Origin: JAXMCI01 sp046349435
GTDB lineage: Bacteria > Pseudomonadota > Alphaproteobacteria > Dongiales > Dongiaceae
DNA: 50,775 nt
Direction: 5' to 3'
NCBI GenBank assembly: GCA_046349435.1
Contig: JAXMCI010000050.1
Span: forward strand, 1-50,775
Shown: piece after piece, positions 1 to 7,759 of the stretch
Layout of the letters: the number at the start of each line of letters is the position of its first letter
Position numbering within the stretch: position 1 is the first letter of the stretch
Position numbers and translations under genes: made by a program
The notes under the pieces: generated by a model
Database searches by the model: none
Told to the model about the DNA's origin: nothing
Seen by the model: only the letters and a program-made list of their open reading frames with translations

Positions 1-63
1 AGGGTGAGGGCCGGGCCGGCGGCACCACCCTCACCCCGAGCCTCTCCCGCGAAGCGGGAGAGG
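1..63. repeat. Palindromic intergenic repeat downstream of gabT
   Basis: Two nested inverted repeats lie before the first gene. AGGGTGAGGG at 1-10 is mirrored by CCCTCACCC from 28. A perfect hairpin at 41-63 has ten-base arms, CCTCTCCCGC and GCGGGAGAGG, around GAA. The same vocabulary recurs at 36842-36960, so this looks like a dispersed element. It could slow transcription leaving gabT on the minus strand, but no T-run follows it. Confidence 0.6.
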
Positions 64-93
64 GGGCCATGCGGCAAGGCCGGGGGGTGCGAC

Positions 94-1389
94 TCAGGCC
101 GCCTGCTCGGCGACCTGCTTCAGCGACTGCTCGATGATGCCGAGGCCCTCCTCGATGATGGCGTCGGACGCGGTCAGCGGCACCAGGATGCGGATGGTGT
201 TGGCGTAGACGCCGCAGGACAGCAGCACCAGCCCGTTGTCGTGCGCCTTCTGGGTCAGCGCCTTGGTGGTGTCGGGGTCGGGCTCGTCGCTGCCGCGGCG
301 CTTGACCAGCTCGAAGGCGATCATCGCGCCGAGGTTGCGGATCTCGCCGATCGGCGGCACGTCGTTGCGCTGGGCGATCGCCTGGATGCGGCGGACGATG
401 CGCTCGCCGAGCTCGCGGCTGCGCTCCAGCAGCTTCTCCTCCTCGATGACGTCGAGCACCGCCAGCGCGGCGGCGCAGCCGACCGGGCTGCCGGCATAGG
501 TGCCGCCGAGCCCGCCCGGGCCGGGCGCGTCCATCACCTCGGCGCGGCCGATCACCCCGGACAGCGGCAGGCCGCCGGCCAGGCTCTTGGCGATGGTGAC
601 GAGGTCGGGCTTCACCCCGGAATGCTCGATCGCGAACATCTTGCCGGTGCGCGCGAAGCCGGACTGGATCTCGTCGGCGATCAGCAGGATGCCGTGCTGG
701 TCGCACAGCGCCCGCAGCTTGCGCAGGAACTCGGCCGGGGCGATGTAGAAGCCGCCTTCGCCCTGCACCGGCTCGATGATGATCGCCGCCACCTTGGCGG
801 GCTCGAGGTCGGCCTTGAACAGCCGCTCCAGCGCGGCGAATGCCTCGGCGGAATCGACGCCGTGCGCGGCCATCGGGAAGGGCAGGTGGTAGATGTCGCC
901 GGGGAAGGGGCCGAAGCCGGCCTTGTAGGGCACCACCTTGCCGGTCAGCCCCATGGTCAGCAGGGTGCGGCCGTGGAAGGCGCCGGTGAAGGCGACCACC
1001 GCCGGCCGGCCGGTGGCGGCGCGGGCGATCTTGACCGCGTTCTCCACCGCCTCGGCGCCGGTGGTGAAGAAGATCGTCTTGCTCGGCTGGCCGCAGGGCG
1101 ACAGCGCGTTGATCCGCTCGGCCAGCGCCACGTAGGACTCGTAGGCCATCACCTGGAAGGCGGTGTGGGTGAAGCGCTTCATCTGCCCCTCGACCGCCGC
1201 CATCACCTTGGGATGGCGGTGGCCGGTGTTGAGCACGGCGATGCCGCCCGCGAAGTCGACGTAGCGGCGGCCCTCGACGTCCCACAGCTCGGCATTCTCG
1301 GCGCGGTCGGCGAAGGCGGTGCTGGCGGTGGCGACGCCACGCGGCACCGCGGCCTGGCGGCGCGCGAGCAGATCGGCGTTCTTGCCCAT
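94..1389 (-). CDS. gabT: 4-aminobutyrate aminotransferase (class III PLP)
   Basis: This 431-residue class III aminotransferase probably moves the amino group of 4-aminobutyrate (or another omega-amino acid) to 2-oxoglutarate in the cytoplasm. The PLP lysine is in TIAKSLAGGLP, preceded by the conserved LLIADEIQSGFARTG. The N-terminal VDFAGGIAVLNTGHRHPKV and the glycine-rich TTGAEAVENAVK phosphate region are also GabT-like, and the length is normal. The start is the ATG behind GGAGG (spacing 7); an open frame continues far upstream but is only a shadow of the transporter gene. It lies 47 bp after the DMT transporter gene and is probably co-transcribed with it. GabT is favoured over ornithine or acetylornithine aminotransferases, but the substrate is inferred from family resemblance. 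Confidence 0.85.
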   Translation of the reverse strand: MGKNADLLARRQAAVPRGVATASTAFADRAENAELWDVEGRRYVDFAGGIAVLNTGHRHPKVMAAVEGQMKRFTHTAFQVMAYESYVALAERINALSPCGQPSKTIFFTTGAEAVENAVKIARAATGRPAVVAFTGAFHGRTLLTMGLTGKVVPYKAGFGPFPGDIYHLPFPMAAHGVDSAEAFAALERLFKADLEPAKVAAIIIEPVQGEGGFYIAPAEFLRKLRALCDQHGILLIADEIQSGFARTGKMFAIEHSGVKPDLVTIAKSLAGGLPLSGVIGRAEVMDAPGPGGLGGTYAGSPVGCAAALAVLDVIEEEKLLERSRELGERIVRRIQAIAQRNDVPPIGEIRNLGAMIAFELVKRRGSDEPDPDTTKALTQKAHDNGLVLLSCGVYANTIRILVPLTASDAIIEEGLGIIEQSLKQVAEQAA

Positions 1390-1436
1390 GGGTATCCTCC
1401 GTTCGAGCGGGGCTGCTGCTGGTTCGGCGGACAGGC

Positions 1437-2387
1437 TTATCGCGCCGTCCGGGCCGGCGCAAGGCGCCGCTCCCGGCCGCCCAGCGCCGGCACGACCAGG
1501 ACCAGCAGCAGCGCCAGCACCACCAGCACCAGGGCGCCCAGCACCTCCGGCCCGATCGCCTCGCCGAGCAGCAGGCTGCCGCTGACCACGCCGACCACCG
1601 GGATGGCGAGCGTGCCGATGGCGGCGACGCTGGCCGGCACCGCCTTGACCAGCCGGAAAAAGGCCCACTGGCAGAAGATCAGCGGCAGGGTGGCGCAATA
1701 GAGGGCGGCCACCCAGGCCGGCCAGGTGACGCCGCCATAGGCGAAGCCGGTGTCGTGCCACAGCGCGCCCAGCGCCACCGGCGTGCCGCCGATCAGGAAC
1801 TGCCAGCCGCTGACCACCGTCACCGGCATGGTCCAGTTGACCATCTTGAAGGCCACGGTGCCGAGCGCCCAGCCGAAGGCGGCCACCAGGATCGCCACGA
1901 TGCCGACCGGCGCGGCGATGATCCTGGCCCAGTCGGGGGCGACCAGCAGCGCCATGCCCGAGAGCCCGACGACGAGCCCGGCGACCGTCGTCCAGCGCAG
2001 CCGCTCGCCCAGCAGCGGCACCGCGAGCAGCGACGCCCAGAGCGGCATGGTGTAGGCCAGGATGGCGGCCCGGCCGGCCGGCAGCCGGGCCAGCGCGAAG
2101 GCCGAGCAGACATGCCACATGGTGGTGTTGGCGAGCGACATCAGCACCAGCGCCCGCCGCACCCCGCCCCGCACGGCGAGCGGCAACCCCGCGGCGGCGG
2201 CGGGCGCCAGCGTGCCGCCGCCGGCGACCGCCAGGCAGAAGGTGCGGAAGGCGAGCACCGGCAGCTCGTCGACCGCCAGCTTCATGATCGGCCAGTTGAG
2301 GCCCCAGATCAGGGTCAGCCCGGCGAGCAGCAGCAGCGCCGGCCCGCCGACGGCAAGGCGGCCGCGAAGACCGCCGCCGGCGCTCAT
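1437..2387 (-). CDS. DMT/EamA-family transporter
   Basis: A 316-residue inner-membrane protein with about ten hydrophobic segments in two EamA-like halves. It begins with LLLAGLTLIWGLNWPIMKLA, the usual first helix of this family, and the second half repeats WQFLIGGTPVALG and ALYCATLPLIFCQWAFFRLV. Members export amino acids or other metabolites; the substrate cannot be read here. The ATG at 2387 overlaps the DUF1289 stop as ATGA, which implies translational coupling. A longer frame upstream is read out of the DUF1289 gene and was not used. The C-terminus is basic (GRERRLAPARTAR). Confidence 0.85.
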   Translation of the reverse strand: MSAGGGLRGRLAVGGPALLLLAGLTLIWGLNWPIMKLAVDELPVLAFRTFCLAVAGGGTLAPAAAAGLPLAVRGGVRRALVLMSLANTTMWHVCSAFALARLPAGRAAILAYTMPLWASLLAVPLLGERLRWTTVAGLVVGLSGMALLVAPDWARIIAAPVGIVAILVAAFGWALGTVAFKMVNWTMPVTVVSGWQFLIGGTPVALGALWHDTGFAYGGVTWPAWVAALYCATLPLIFCQWAFFRLVKAVPASVAAIGTLAIPVVGVVSGSLLLGEAIGPEVLGALVLVVLALLLVLVVPALGGRERRLAPARTAR

Positions 2388-2638
2388 CGGCCGGCCGTCG
2401 CGCGCCGCTCGGCGAGCCGGGCCAGCACCGCATGCCGCTCGTCCGGCAGCATGATGATCCAGTCGCGGATCTCGTCGATGGTGCGGAAGCAGCCCTGGCA
2501 CCAGCCGGTCTGCTCGTCGAGCCGGCAGACGGCGATGCAGGGCGAGGGCGGCCCCGCGGCGAGCAGCCGTCGCCGCTCCGCCCGCCGCCGCTCGCGCTCG
2601 AGCAGCCGGGCGGCCGCGGGACTCTCCGCGTCGCTCAT
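2384..2638 (-). CDS. DUF1289 domain-containing protein
   Basis: An 84-residue protein with the DUF1289 signature SPCIAVCRLDEQTGWCQGC followed by FRTIDEIRDWIIM. The four cysteines (CIAVC and CQGC) suggest a small metal or Fe-S site; no function is established for the family. It starts at an ATG inside a longer open frame. The N-terminal half is strongly basic (ERERRRAERRR). Its stop overlaps the DMT transporter start by 4 bp, so it heads a three-gene unit ending with gabT. Confidence 0.8.
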   Translation of the reverse strand: MSDAESPAAARLLERERRRAERRRLLAAGPPSPCIAVCRLDEQTGWCQGCFRTIDEIRDWIIMLPDERHAVLARLAERRATAGR

Positions 2639-2751
2639 CGCGGCTGGCCGGGGCGGGACGGCGGGCAAATTCGGCGGGCGGTCATGGCGCGGTCTGTTAG
2701 CATAGAACCCCATCCGGCACAGCCGGTTCGACGGGAGCCTTCCGGGGAGCG

Positions 2752-4695
2752 ATGAGCGACGCCCAATCGCCTGGCTCGGCCCTTGGCCCGGCCCAAGGCC
2801 CGGCCAGCGCCCCGGCCCCGGCGCCGCCGCGCCGCCGCAGCGCCGGCCTCGAGGCGTGGCTGCACCGGGCCCGCCTCGCCACCGGGCTGGTGCTGCTCGC
2901 CTATCTCGTCACCCACCTCGCCAACCACGCGCTCGGCCTGATCTCGCTCGGCGCCATGGAGGCGGGGCGGCTGTGGTTCACGGCGCTGTGGGCCGGGCCG
3001 CCCGGCCTCGTCCTGCTGCTCGGCTCGCTGTCGGTCCATCTCGGCCTCGCGCTCTGGGCGCTCTACCGCCGCCGCAGCCTGCTGCGGATGCGCCGCTGGG
3101 AGGCGGCGCAGCTGCTGCTCGGCCTCGCCGTGCCGCCGCTGCTCGCCATCCACGTGCTCGGCACGGTGGTGTCGGCCCTGGCCTTCGGCACCCACACGCT
3201 CTACGCCTACCTGCTGCTGGTGCTCTGGGTGTTCTCGCCGGATGTCGGCCTGCAGCAGGCGATCGTCGTGCTGGTCGCCTGGACGCATGGCTGCATCGGG
3301 CTGCATTTCTGGCTGCGGCTGAAGCCCTGGTACGCCGCCTGGCGGCCCTATCTCTTCGCCGCCGCGCTGCTGCTGCCGGTGCTGAGCCTGCTGGGCTTCG
3401 TCGAGGGCGGCCGGGCGGTGGCGCGGCTCTACGACGATCCGGCCTGGATGGCCGCCCTCCAGGCCCGGGTCGACTTCCCGAGCCAGGCGCAGGTCGACGC
3501 GCTCTATCGCTGGGAGCACCAGTTCTTCCTGGTCTATGCCGGCCTGCTGGCGGCGATCCTGCTGGCCCGCCTCGGGCGCGACCTGCTGCACCGGCGGTTC
3601 GCGGTGGTGATCGGCTATGGCGGCGGCCGCCGGGTCGAGGTCGCGCGCGGCACCACCATCCTGGAGGCGAGCCGGATCGGCGGCATCCCGCATGCCGCGG
3701 TGTGCGGCGGCCGCGGCCGCTGCTCGACCTGCCGGGTGCGGGTGACCGAGGGACTGGTCCACCTGCCGGCGGCCAGCGCCGAGGAGCGCCGGGTGCTCGA
3801 CCGGGTCGGCGCGGCGCCCAACGTGCGGCTCGCCTGCCAGACCCGGCCGACCCACAATTGCGCGGTCGTGCCGCTGCTGCCGCCGGCCGCCTCGCCGGCC
3901 GATGCCGGCGCCCGGCCCGGCTACCTGCAGGGCCGCGAGGAGGAGATCGCGGTGCTGTTCGCCGACCTGCGCTCCTTCACCCAGTTCGCCGAGCACCGGC
4001 TGCCTTACGACGTCGTCTTCCTGCTCAACCGCTATTTCCGCGCCATGGGCACCGCGGTCGAGGAGGCGGGCGGCCAGGTCGACAAGTTCATCGGCGACGG
4101 GGTGATGGCCCTGTTCGGGGTCGGCGGAAAGGGCGCCGAGGGCTGCCGCGCGGCGCTCGCCGCCGCCCGCCGCATGGCGGAGAACCTCGAGGAGATGAAC
4201 CGCGCCCTGGCGCACGATCTGCCGACGCCGCTGCGCATCGGCATCGGCATCAATGTCGGGCCGGTGATCGTCGGCGAGATGGGCTATGCCCGGGCGACCT
4301 CGGTGACGGCGATCGGCGACACCGTCAACACCGCGAGCCGGCTGGAGACGCTGACCAAGGACTATCGCTGCCAGCTGATCGTCGCCGAGCAGGTGGCGGA
4401 GCGGGCCGGGGTCGATCTCGGCGCCTTCCCGCAGCACGAGATCGAGGTGCGCGGCCGGGTCGGCACGCTGGCGGTCCGGGCGGTCGCCGACGCCCGCCAG
4501 CTGCCCGAGCCCGCCGCCCCGGCCGTTGCGCCCCGCCCCGTGCGCCACCGCGGGCGCTGTGGGCGCCGGCCGGCCAGCGCTCTGTGCACGCCGGGCTTGA
4601 CCCGGCCACTATCGGACGGCGGCCTGATTGCCGGGTCAAGCCCGGCAAGGGGGCGGCTGCCTACCCTCTTTACCTCTTGTCATGCCCGGGCCTGA
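2752..4695 (+). CDS. Membrane-anchored class III adenylate cyclase with 2Fe-2S ferredoxin domain
   Basis: A 647-residue three-part protein. Residues ~28-285 form about six membrane helices with several histidines (VTHLANHAL, LSVHLGLAL, LLAIHVLG, WTHGCIGLHFW), resembling succinate dehydrogenase cytochrome b subunits and possibly binding heme b. Residues ~290-375 are a 2Fe-2S ferredoxin domain with Cys318, Cys324, Cys327 and Cys362. Residues ~395-580 are a class III cyclase domain with metal aspartates in FADLRSF (Asp405) and FIGDGVMALFG (Asp449), followed by INVGPVIVGEMG and IGDTVNTASRLE. The likely role is making cAMP in response to redox or the quinone pool; similar heme/Fe-S cyclases are known from rhizobia. 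The start follows GGGGAGCG. The last ~35 residues are encoded by palindromic repeats, and the stop itself lies in a repeat. Confidence 0.85.
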   Translation: MSDAQSPGSALGPAQGPASAPAPAPPRRRSAGLEAWLHRARLATGLVLLAYLVTHLANHALGLISLGAMEAGRLWFTALWAGPPGLVLLLGSLSVHLGLALWALYRRRSLLRMRRWEAAQLLLGLAVPPLLAIHVLGTVVSALAFGTHTLYAYLLLVLWVFSPDVGLQQAIVVLVAWTHGCIGLHFWLRLKPWYAAWRPYLFAAALLLPVLSLLGFVEGGRAVARLYDDPAWMAALQARVDFPSQAQVDALYRWEHQFFLVYAGLLAAILLARLGRDLLHRRFAVVIGYGGGRRVEVARGTTILEASRIGGIPHAAVCGGRGRCSTCRVRVTEGLVHLPAASAEERRVLDRVGAAPNVRLACQTRPTHNCAVVPLLPPAASPADAGARPGYLQGREEEIAVLFADLRSFTQFAEHRLPYDVVFLLNRYFRAMGTAVEEAGGQVDKFIGDGVMALFGVGGKGAEGCRAALAAARRMAENLEEMNRALAHDLPTPLRIGIGINVGPVIVGEMGYARATSVTAIGDTVNTASRLETLTKDYRCQLIVAEQVAERAGVDLGAFPQHEIEVRGRVGTLAVRAVADARQLPEPAAPAVAPRPVRHRGRCGRRPASALCTPGLTRPLSDGGLIAGSSPARGRLPTLFTSCHARA

Positions 4696-4714
4696 CCCGG
4701 GCATCCATCTTGCG
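4591..4714. repeat. REP-like palindromes at the cyclase 3' end
   Basis: Three palindromic units built on the core CCGGGCTTGACCCGG lie close together: 4591-4606, its inverted partner 4630-4646, and 4675-4714 with the longer form TGTCATGCCCGGGC...GCCCGGGCATCC. The same family recurs at 32373, 33875, 43053 and 43134. The units overlap the cyclase reading frame and supply its TGA stop. Confidence 0.8.
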
Positions 4715-4771
4715 GCGGTCAAGCCGGGCGGCGGCGGCAGGGACGCCGTGGCGCGACCCCAGGCGACCCGC

Positions 4772-5266
4772 TCAGTTGCTGGCGGTCTTGCGGTAGGCCT
4801 CGATCTTCTCCTTGAGCTCGCCATATTCCTCGCAATTGCCGCAGGCCGTCTTGAGCACGGCCAGGCGCTCCTCGGCCTTCGGCAGGTTCTTCAGCTCGAG
4901 ATAGAGCTCGCCCATGTACTCGTTGGCGCCGACATGGTTGGGTTGCAGGTCGAGCGCCTTCTGGTAGTACGACAGCGCCTCGTCGGTCTGCCCCAGCTTG
5001 CGGTAGCTGAAGCCCATGTAGTTGAGGGCGTCGGCATTGTCCGGCTTGCTCTGCAGCACCTTCTGGAAGAGCTCGATGGCGGCGTCGTAGTGGCCGGCAT
5101 TGACCAGGGCGACGCCGTTGCGGTAGTCGGCGGCGCTGTCGCCGCTGGTGCTGCTCGAGCTGCTGGTGCCGGCGGCCAGCGCCGGCGGGGCGCCGGCCGG
5201 GCCGAAGGGCAGGGCGGCGGCGAGGCCGAGCGCCAGGGCGAGCGCTGTGGCGGTGTTCATTCTCAT
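4772..5266 (-). CDS. Exported tetratricopeptide-repeat protein
   Basis: A 164-residue protein with a Sec signal peptide (hydrophobic ALALALGLAAALPFG, then alanine-rich PPALAAG) and a short serine linker. About three TPR units follow, with canonical motifs at AADYRNGVALVNAGHYDAAIE, ADALNYMGFSYRKLGQTDEA and VGANEYMGELYLELKNLPKA. A short C-terminal helix contains two close cysteines (ACGNCEEYGEL). It is probably a periplasmic scaffold or assembly protein; TPRs do not define a partner. The start is ATG at 5266 (MRMN), with a second ATG two codons on. It is transcribed convergently with the cyclase, and the REP cluster lies between them. Confidence 0.75.
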   Translation of the reverse strand: MRMNTATALALALGLAAALPFGPAGAPPALAAGTSSSSSTSGDSAADYRNGVALVNAGHYDAAIELFQKVLQSKPDNADALNYMGFSYRKLGQTDEALSYYQKALDLQPNHVGANEYMGELYLELKNLPKAEERLAVLKTACGNCEEYGELKEKIEAYRKTASN

Positions 5267-5492
5267 CGACGGTCTCCATTCGCCGGGGTTTCCGGCTGCT
5301 GCCAATGATACTCGCGATCGGCCCGGCTTTATGCAGCCGGTCACGCAGGGTTGATCCGGTGTGACGCCGTGCGGGCGCCGGAACAGCGCGTGCGCCCACC
5401 GGGTTCGGACGGGAGCCATGCCCTCAGCCATGCCCTCCTGCCATGCCCTCCTGCCATGACAGGCGCCGCCCGCGCCGCTACTGTCCCGCCCG

Positions 5493-7754
5493 ATGATCCC
5501 CTCTCCCGACCGCCCGACGGGCTGGCCGCTGCTCGTGCTGCTGCTGGTGCTGCTGGCCCCCTTGACCGCCCTGGCGCAGAGCGCGGCCCCGCCGCCTGCG
5601 GCGCCGCAGGCCGGCGCGGCCCAGGCCGGGCCGGTGCCCGGGATCACCGAGGGCGATCTCGACCAGCTCGCCGCCGTGCTCAACGACCCCGCCCAGCGGG
5701 CCCGGCTGCTGACCGCGCTCAGGGCGCTCGCCGCCAGCCGCGAGGCGGCCCCGCCGTCGGCCGCCCAGCCCGGCGCCCAGCCGGCGGAGCCGGCCAAGAC
5801 CGCCGGCCCGGTGGTCGAGCCGCGCGGCCTCGGCGCCACCCTGGTGACGGCGATCGGCGACGAGCTGCGGCAGCTCGGCAACGGGCTGGCCACCGCGGTC
5901 GGCACGGTCGACCGCCTGCCGGAGATCGCCGAGGACGTGGCGGCGCAGGCGCAGGACCCGGCGGTGCGCGCCATCTGGCTGGAGGTGGCGCTCAAGCTGG
6001 CGATCGTCCTCATCGCCGCCACGGCCGCCTACTGGCTGGCGCAGCGGCTGCTGCGCCGGCCGCGCCATGCGCTGGAGTGCCGCGCCGCCGACACGCTGTG
6101 GGTCCGCCTGCCGCTGGTGCTGCTGCGCGCCGTGGTCGACCTGGTGCCGACCGCGGCCTTCGCCATCGCCGCCTATCTCGTGCTGCCGGCGACCGCGCCG
6201 CGGCCGCTGGTCAGGCTGGTCGCGGTCGCGCTGATCAACGCGGTGATCGTGGTGCGGGCCGTCGCCGCGGTGGCCTACGCGCTGCTGGTGCCGCGGCCGG
6301 GCGGCGCCCGGCTGCTGCCGCTCGCCGAGGAGACCGCCACCTACATCTACATCTGGATCCGCCGGCTGACCGCCACCGTGCTCTATGGCGGCTTCGTGCT
6401 GCAGGCCGCCGACCTGCTCGGGCTGCCCTCGGCGGTCTACGAGCTGCTGCTGCGCCTGCTCGGCCTGCTCGTCGCCGGCCTGCTGGTGGTGCTGGTGCTG
6501 CAGAACCGCGCCGCCGTCGCCGCCTGGCTGCGCGGCCAGGCCGACGACGGCGCGCTCGGCCGGCTGCGCGGCCGGCTGGCCGAGATCTGGCACGTGCTCG
6601 CCTTCCTCTACATCCTGGTCGTCTACGCCATCTGGGTGGTCGACGTGAACAGCGGCTTCGGCTACCTGCTGCGCGCCACCCTGCTCAGCGGCCTGGTGCT
6701 GGCGCTGCGCTGGGCGGCCGAGCTGGCGGTGCGCCGGGTGGTGTCGCGTGGCTTCGCCATGAGCCGCGAGCTGAAGCTGCGCTACCCCTATCTCGAGGCG
6801 CGGGCCAACCGCTACCTGCCGCTGCTCGAGGGCGTGCTGATCGGCTTCCTCTACCTGCTGGCGCTGCTCGCCGTGCTCGACGTCTGGGGCCTCGACGCCT
6901 TCGGCTGGCTGAGCGGCTCGCTCGGCCGGCGGCTGACCTCGAGCATCGCCAACATCGTGCTGGTCCTGGTGCTCGCCGCCGCCGCGCTGGAGGCGGTCAC
7001 CTTCTTCACCGAGCGCTATCTCAGGCGCTCCGACGGGGCCGGCCGCGGCCTGCCGAGTCATGCCCGCAGCCGCACCCTGCTGCCGCTGATCCGCACCGCC
7101 TTCCGCATCGTGCTGCTGCTGGTGGTGTCGCTGATCGTGCTCTCCGAGCTCGGCATCGACATCGCGCCGCTGCTCGCCGGCGCCGGCGTGGTCGGCCTGG
7201 CGATCGGCTTCGGCGCCCAGACGCTGGTCAAGGACGTCATCACCGGCTTCTTCATCCTGGCCGAGGACACCATCGCGGTCGGCGACGTCATCGATCTCGA
7301 CGGCAAGGCGGGCGTGGTCGAGGCGATGACCATCCGCACCATCCGGCTGCGCGACACCGCCGGCGCCGTCTTCACCGTGCCGTTCAGCGCGGTGACCTCG
7401 GTGAAGAACCTGACCAAGGCCTTCGCCTATGCGGTGTTCGACGTCACGCTCACCTACCGCGACGACCTGGCCCGCGCCGGCGAGGTGATGAAGCAGGTCG
7501 GCGCCGCGCTGCAGGCCGACGCCGCGCTCCGCGGCGACATCCGCGCGCCGCTCGAGGTCATGGGGGTGGAGAGCTTCCGCGACATCGGCGTCGTCTTCCG
7601 CGCCCGGATGATGACCGCGCCCGGCGCGCAGTGGCGGGTGTCGCGCGCCTTCCTCGGCCGGCTCAAGGACGCCTTCATCGCCGCCGGCATCGAGTATCCC
7701 GTGCCGGTGCACATCTACGGCGCGCCGCCCACCCCGCCCCAGCCGGCCGGCTGA
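5493..7754 (+). CDS. Large MscS-family mechanosensitive channel
   Basis: A 753-residue inner-membrane channel. It has a signal peptide (LLVLLLVLLAPLTALAQ), a periplasmic Ala/Pro-rich region to ~residue 165 and several membrane helices. A conserved MscS core follows near residues 550-660: the glycine/alanine-rich pore helix GAGVVGLAIGFGAQTLVKD, then ITGFFILAEDTIAVGDVIDL of the beta domain and TVPFSAVTSVKNLTK. The length and extra N-terminal helices place it with the large MscS paralogues (YbiO/MscM-like) rather than minimal MscS. It should open under membrane tension during osmotic downshift. It is convergent with the isomerase-RecX gene, whose stop lies 5 bp away. Confidence 0.88.
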   Translation: MIPSPDRPTGWPLLVLLLVLLAPLTALAQSAAPPPAAPQAGAAQAGPVPGITEGDLDQLAAVLNDPAQRARLLTALRALAASREAAPPSAAQPGAQPAEPAKTAGPVVEPRGLGATLVTAIGDELRQLGNGLATAVGTVDRLPEIAEDVAAQAQDPAVRAIWLEVALKLAIVLIAATAAYWLAQRLLRRPRHALECRAADTLWVRLPLVLLRAVVDLVPTAAFAIAAYLVLPATAPRPLVRLVAVALINAVIVVRAVAAVAYALLVPRPGGARLLPLAEETATYIYIWIRRLTATVLYGGFVLQAADLLGLPSAVYELLLRLLGLLVAGLLVVLVLQNRAAVAAWLRGQADDGALGRLRGRLAEIWHVLAFLYILVVYAIWVVDVNSGFGYLLRATLLSGLVLALRWAAELAVRRVVSRGFAMSRELKLRYPYLEARANRYLPLLEGVLIGFLYLLALLAVLDVWGLDAFGWLSGSLGRRLTSSIANIVLVLVLAAAALEAVTFFTERYLRRSDGAGRGLPSHARSRTLLPLIRTAFRIVLLLVVSLIVLSELGIDIAPLLAGAGVVGLAIGFGAQTLVKDVITGFFILAEDTIAVGDVIDLDGKAGVVEAMTIRTIRLRDTAGAVFTVPFSAVTSVKNLTKAFAYAVFDVTLTYRDDLARAGEVMKQVGAALQADAALRGDIRAPLEVMGVESFRDIGVVFRARMMTAPGAQWRVSRAFLGRLKDAFIAAGIEYPVPVHIYGAPPTPPQPAG

Positions 7755-7759
7755 GGCGC

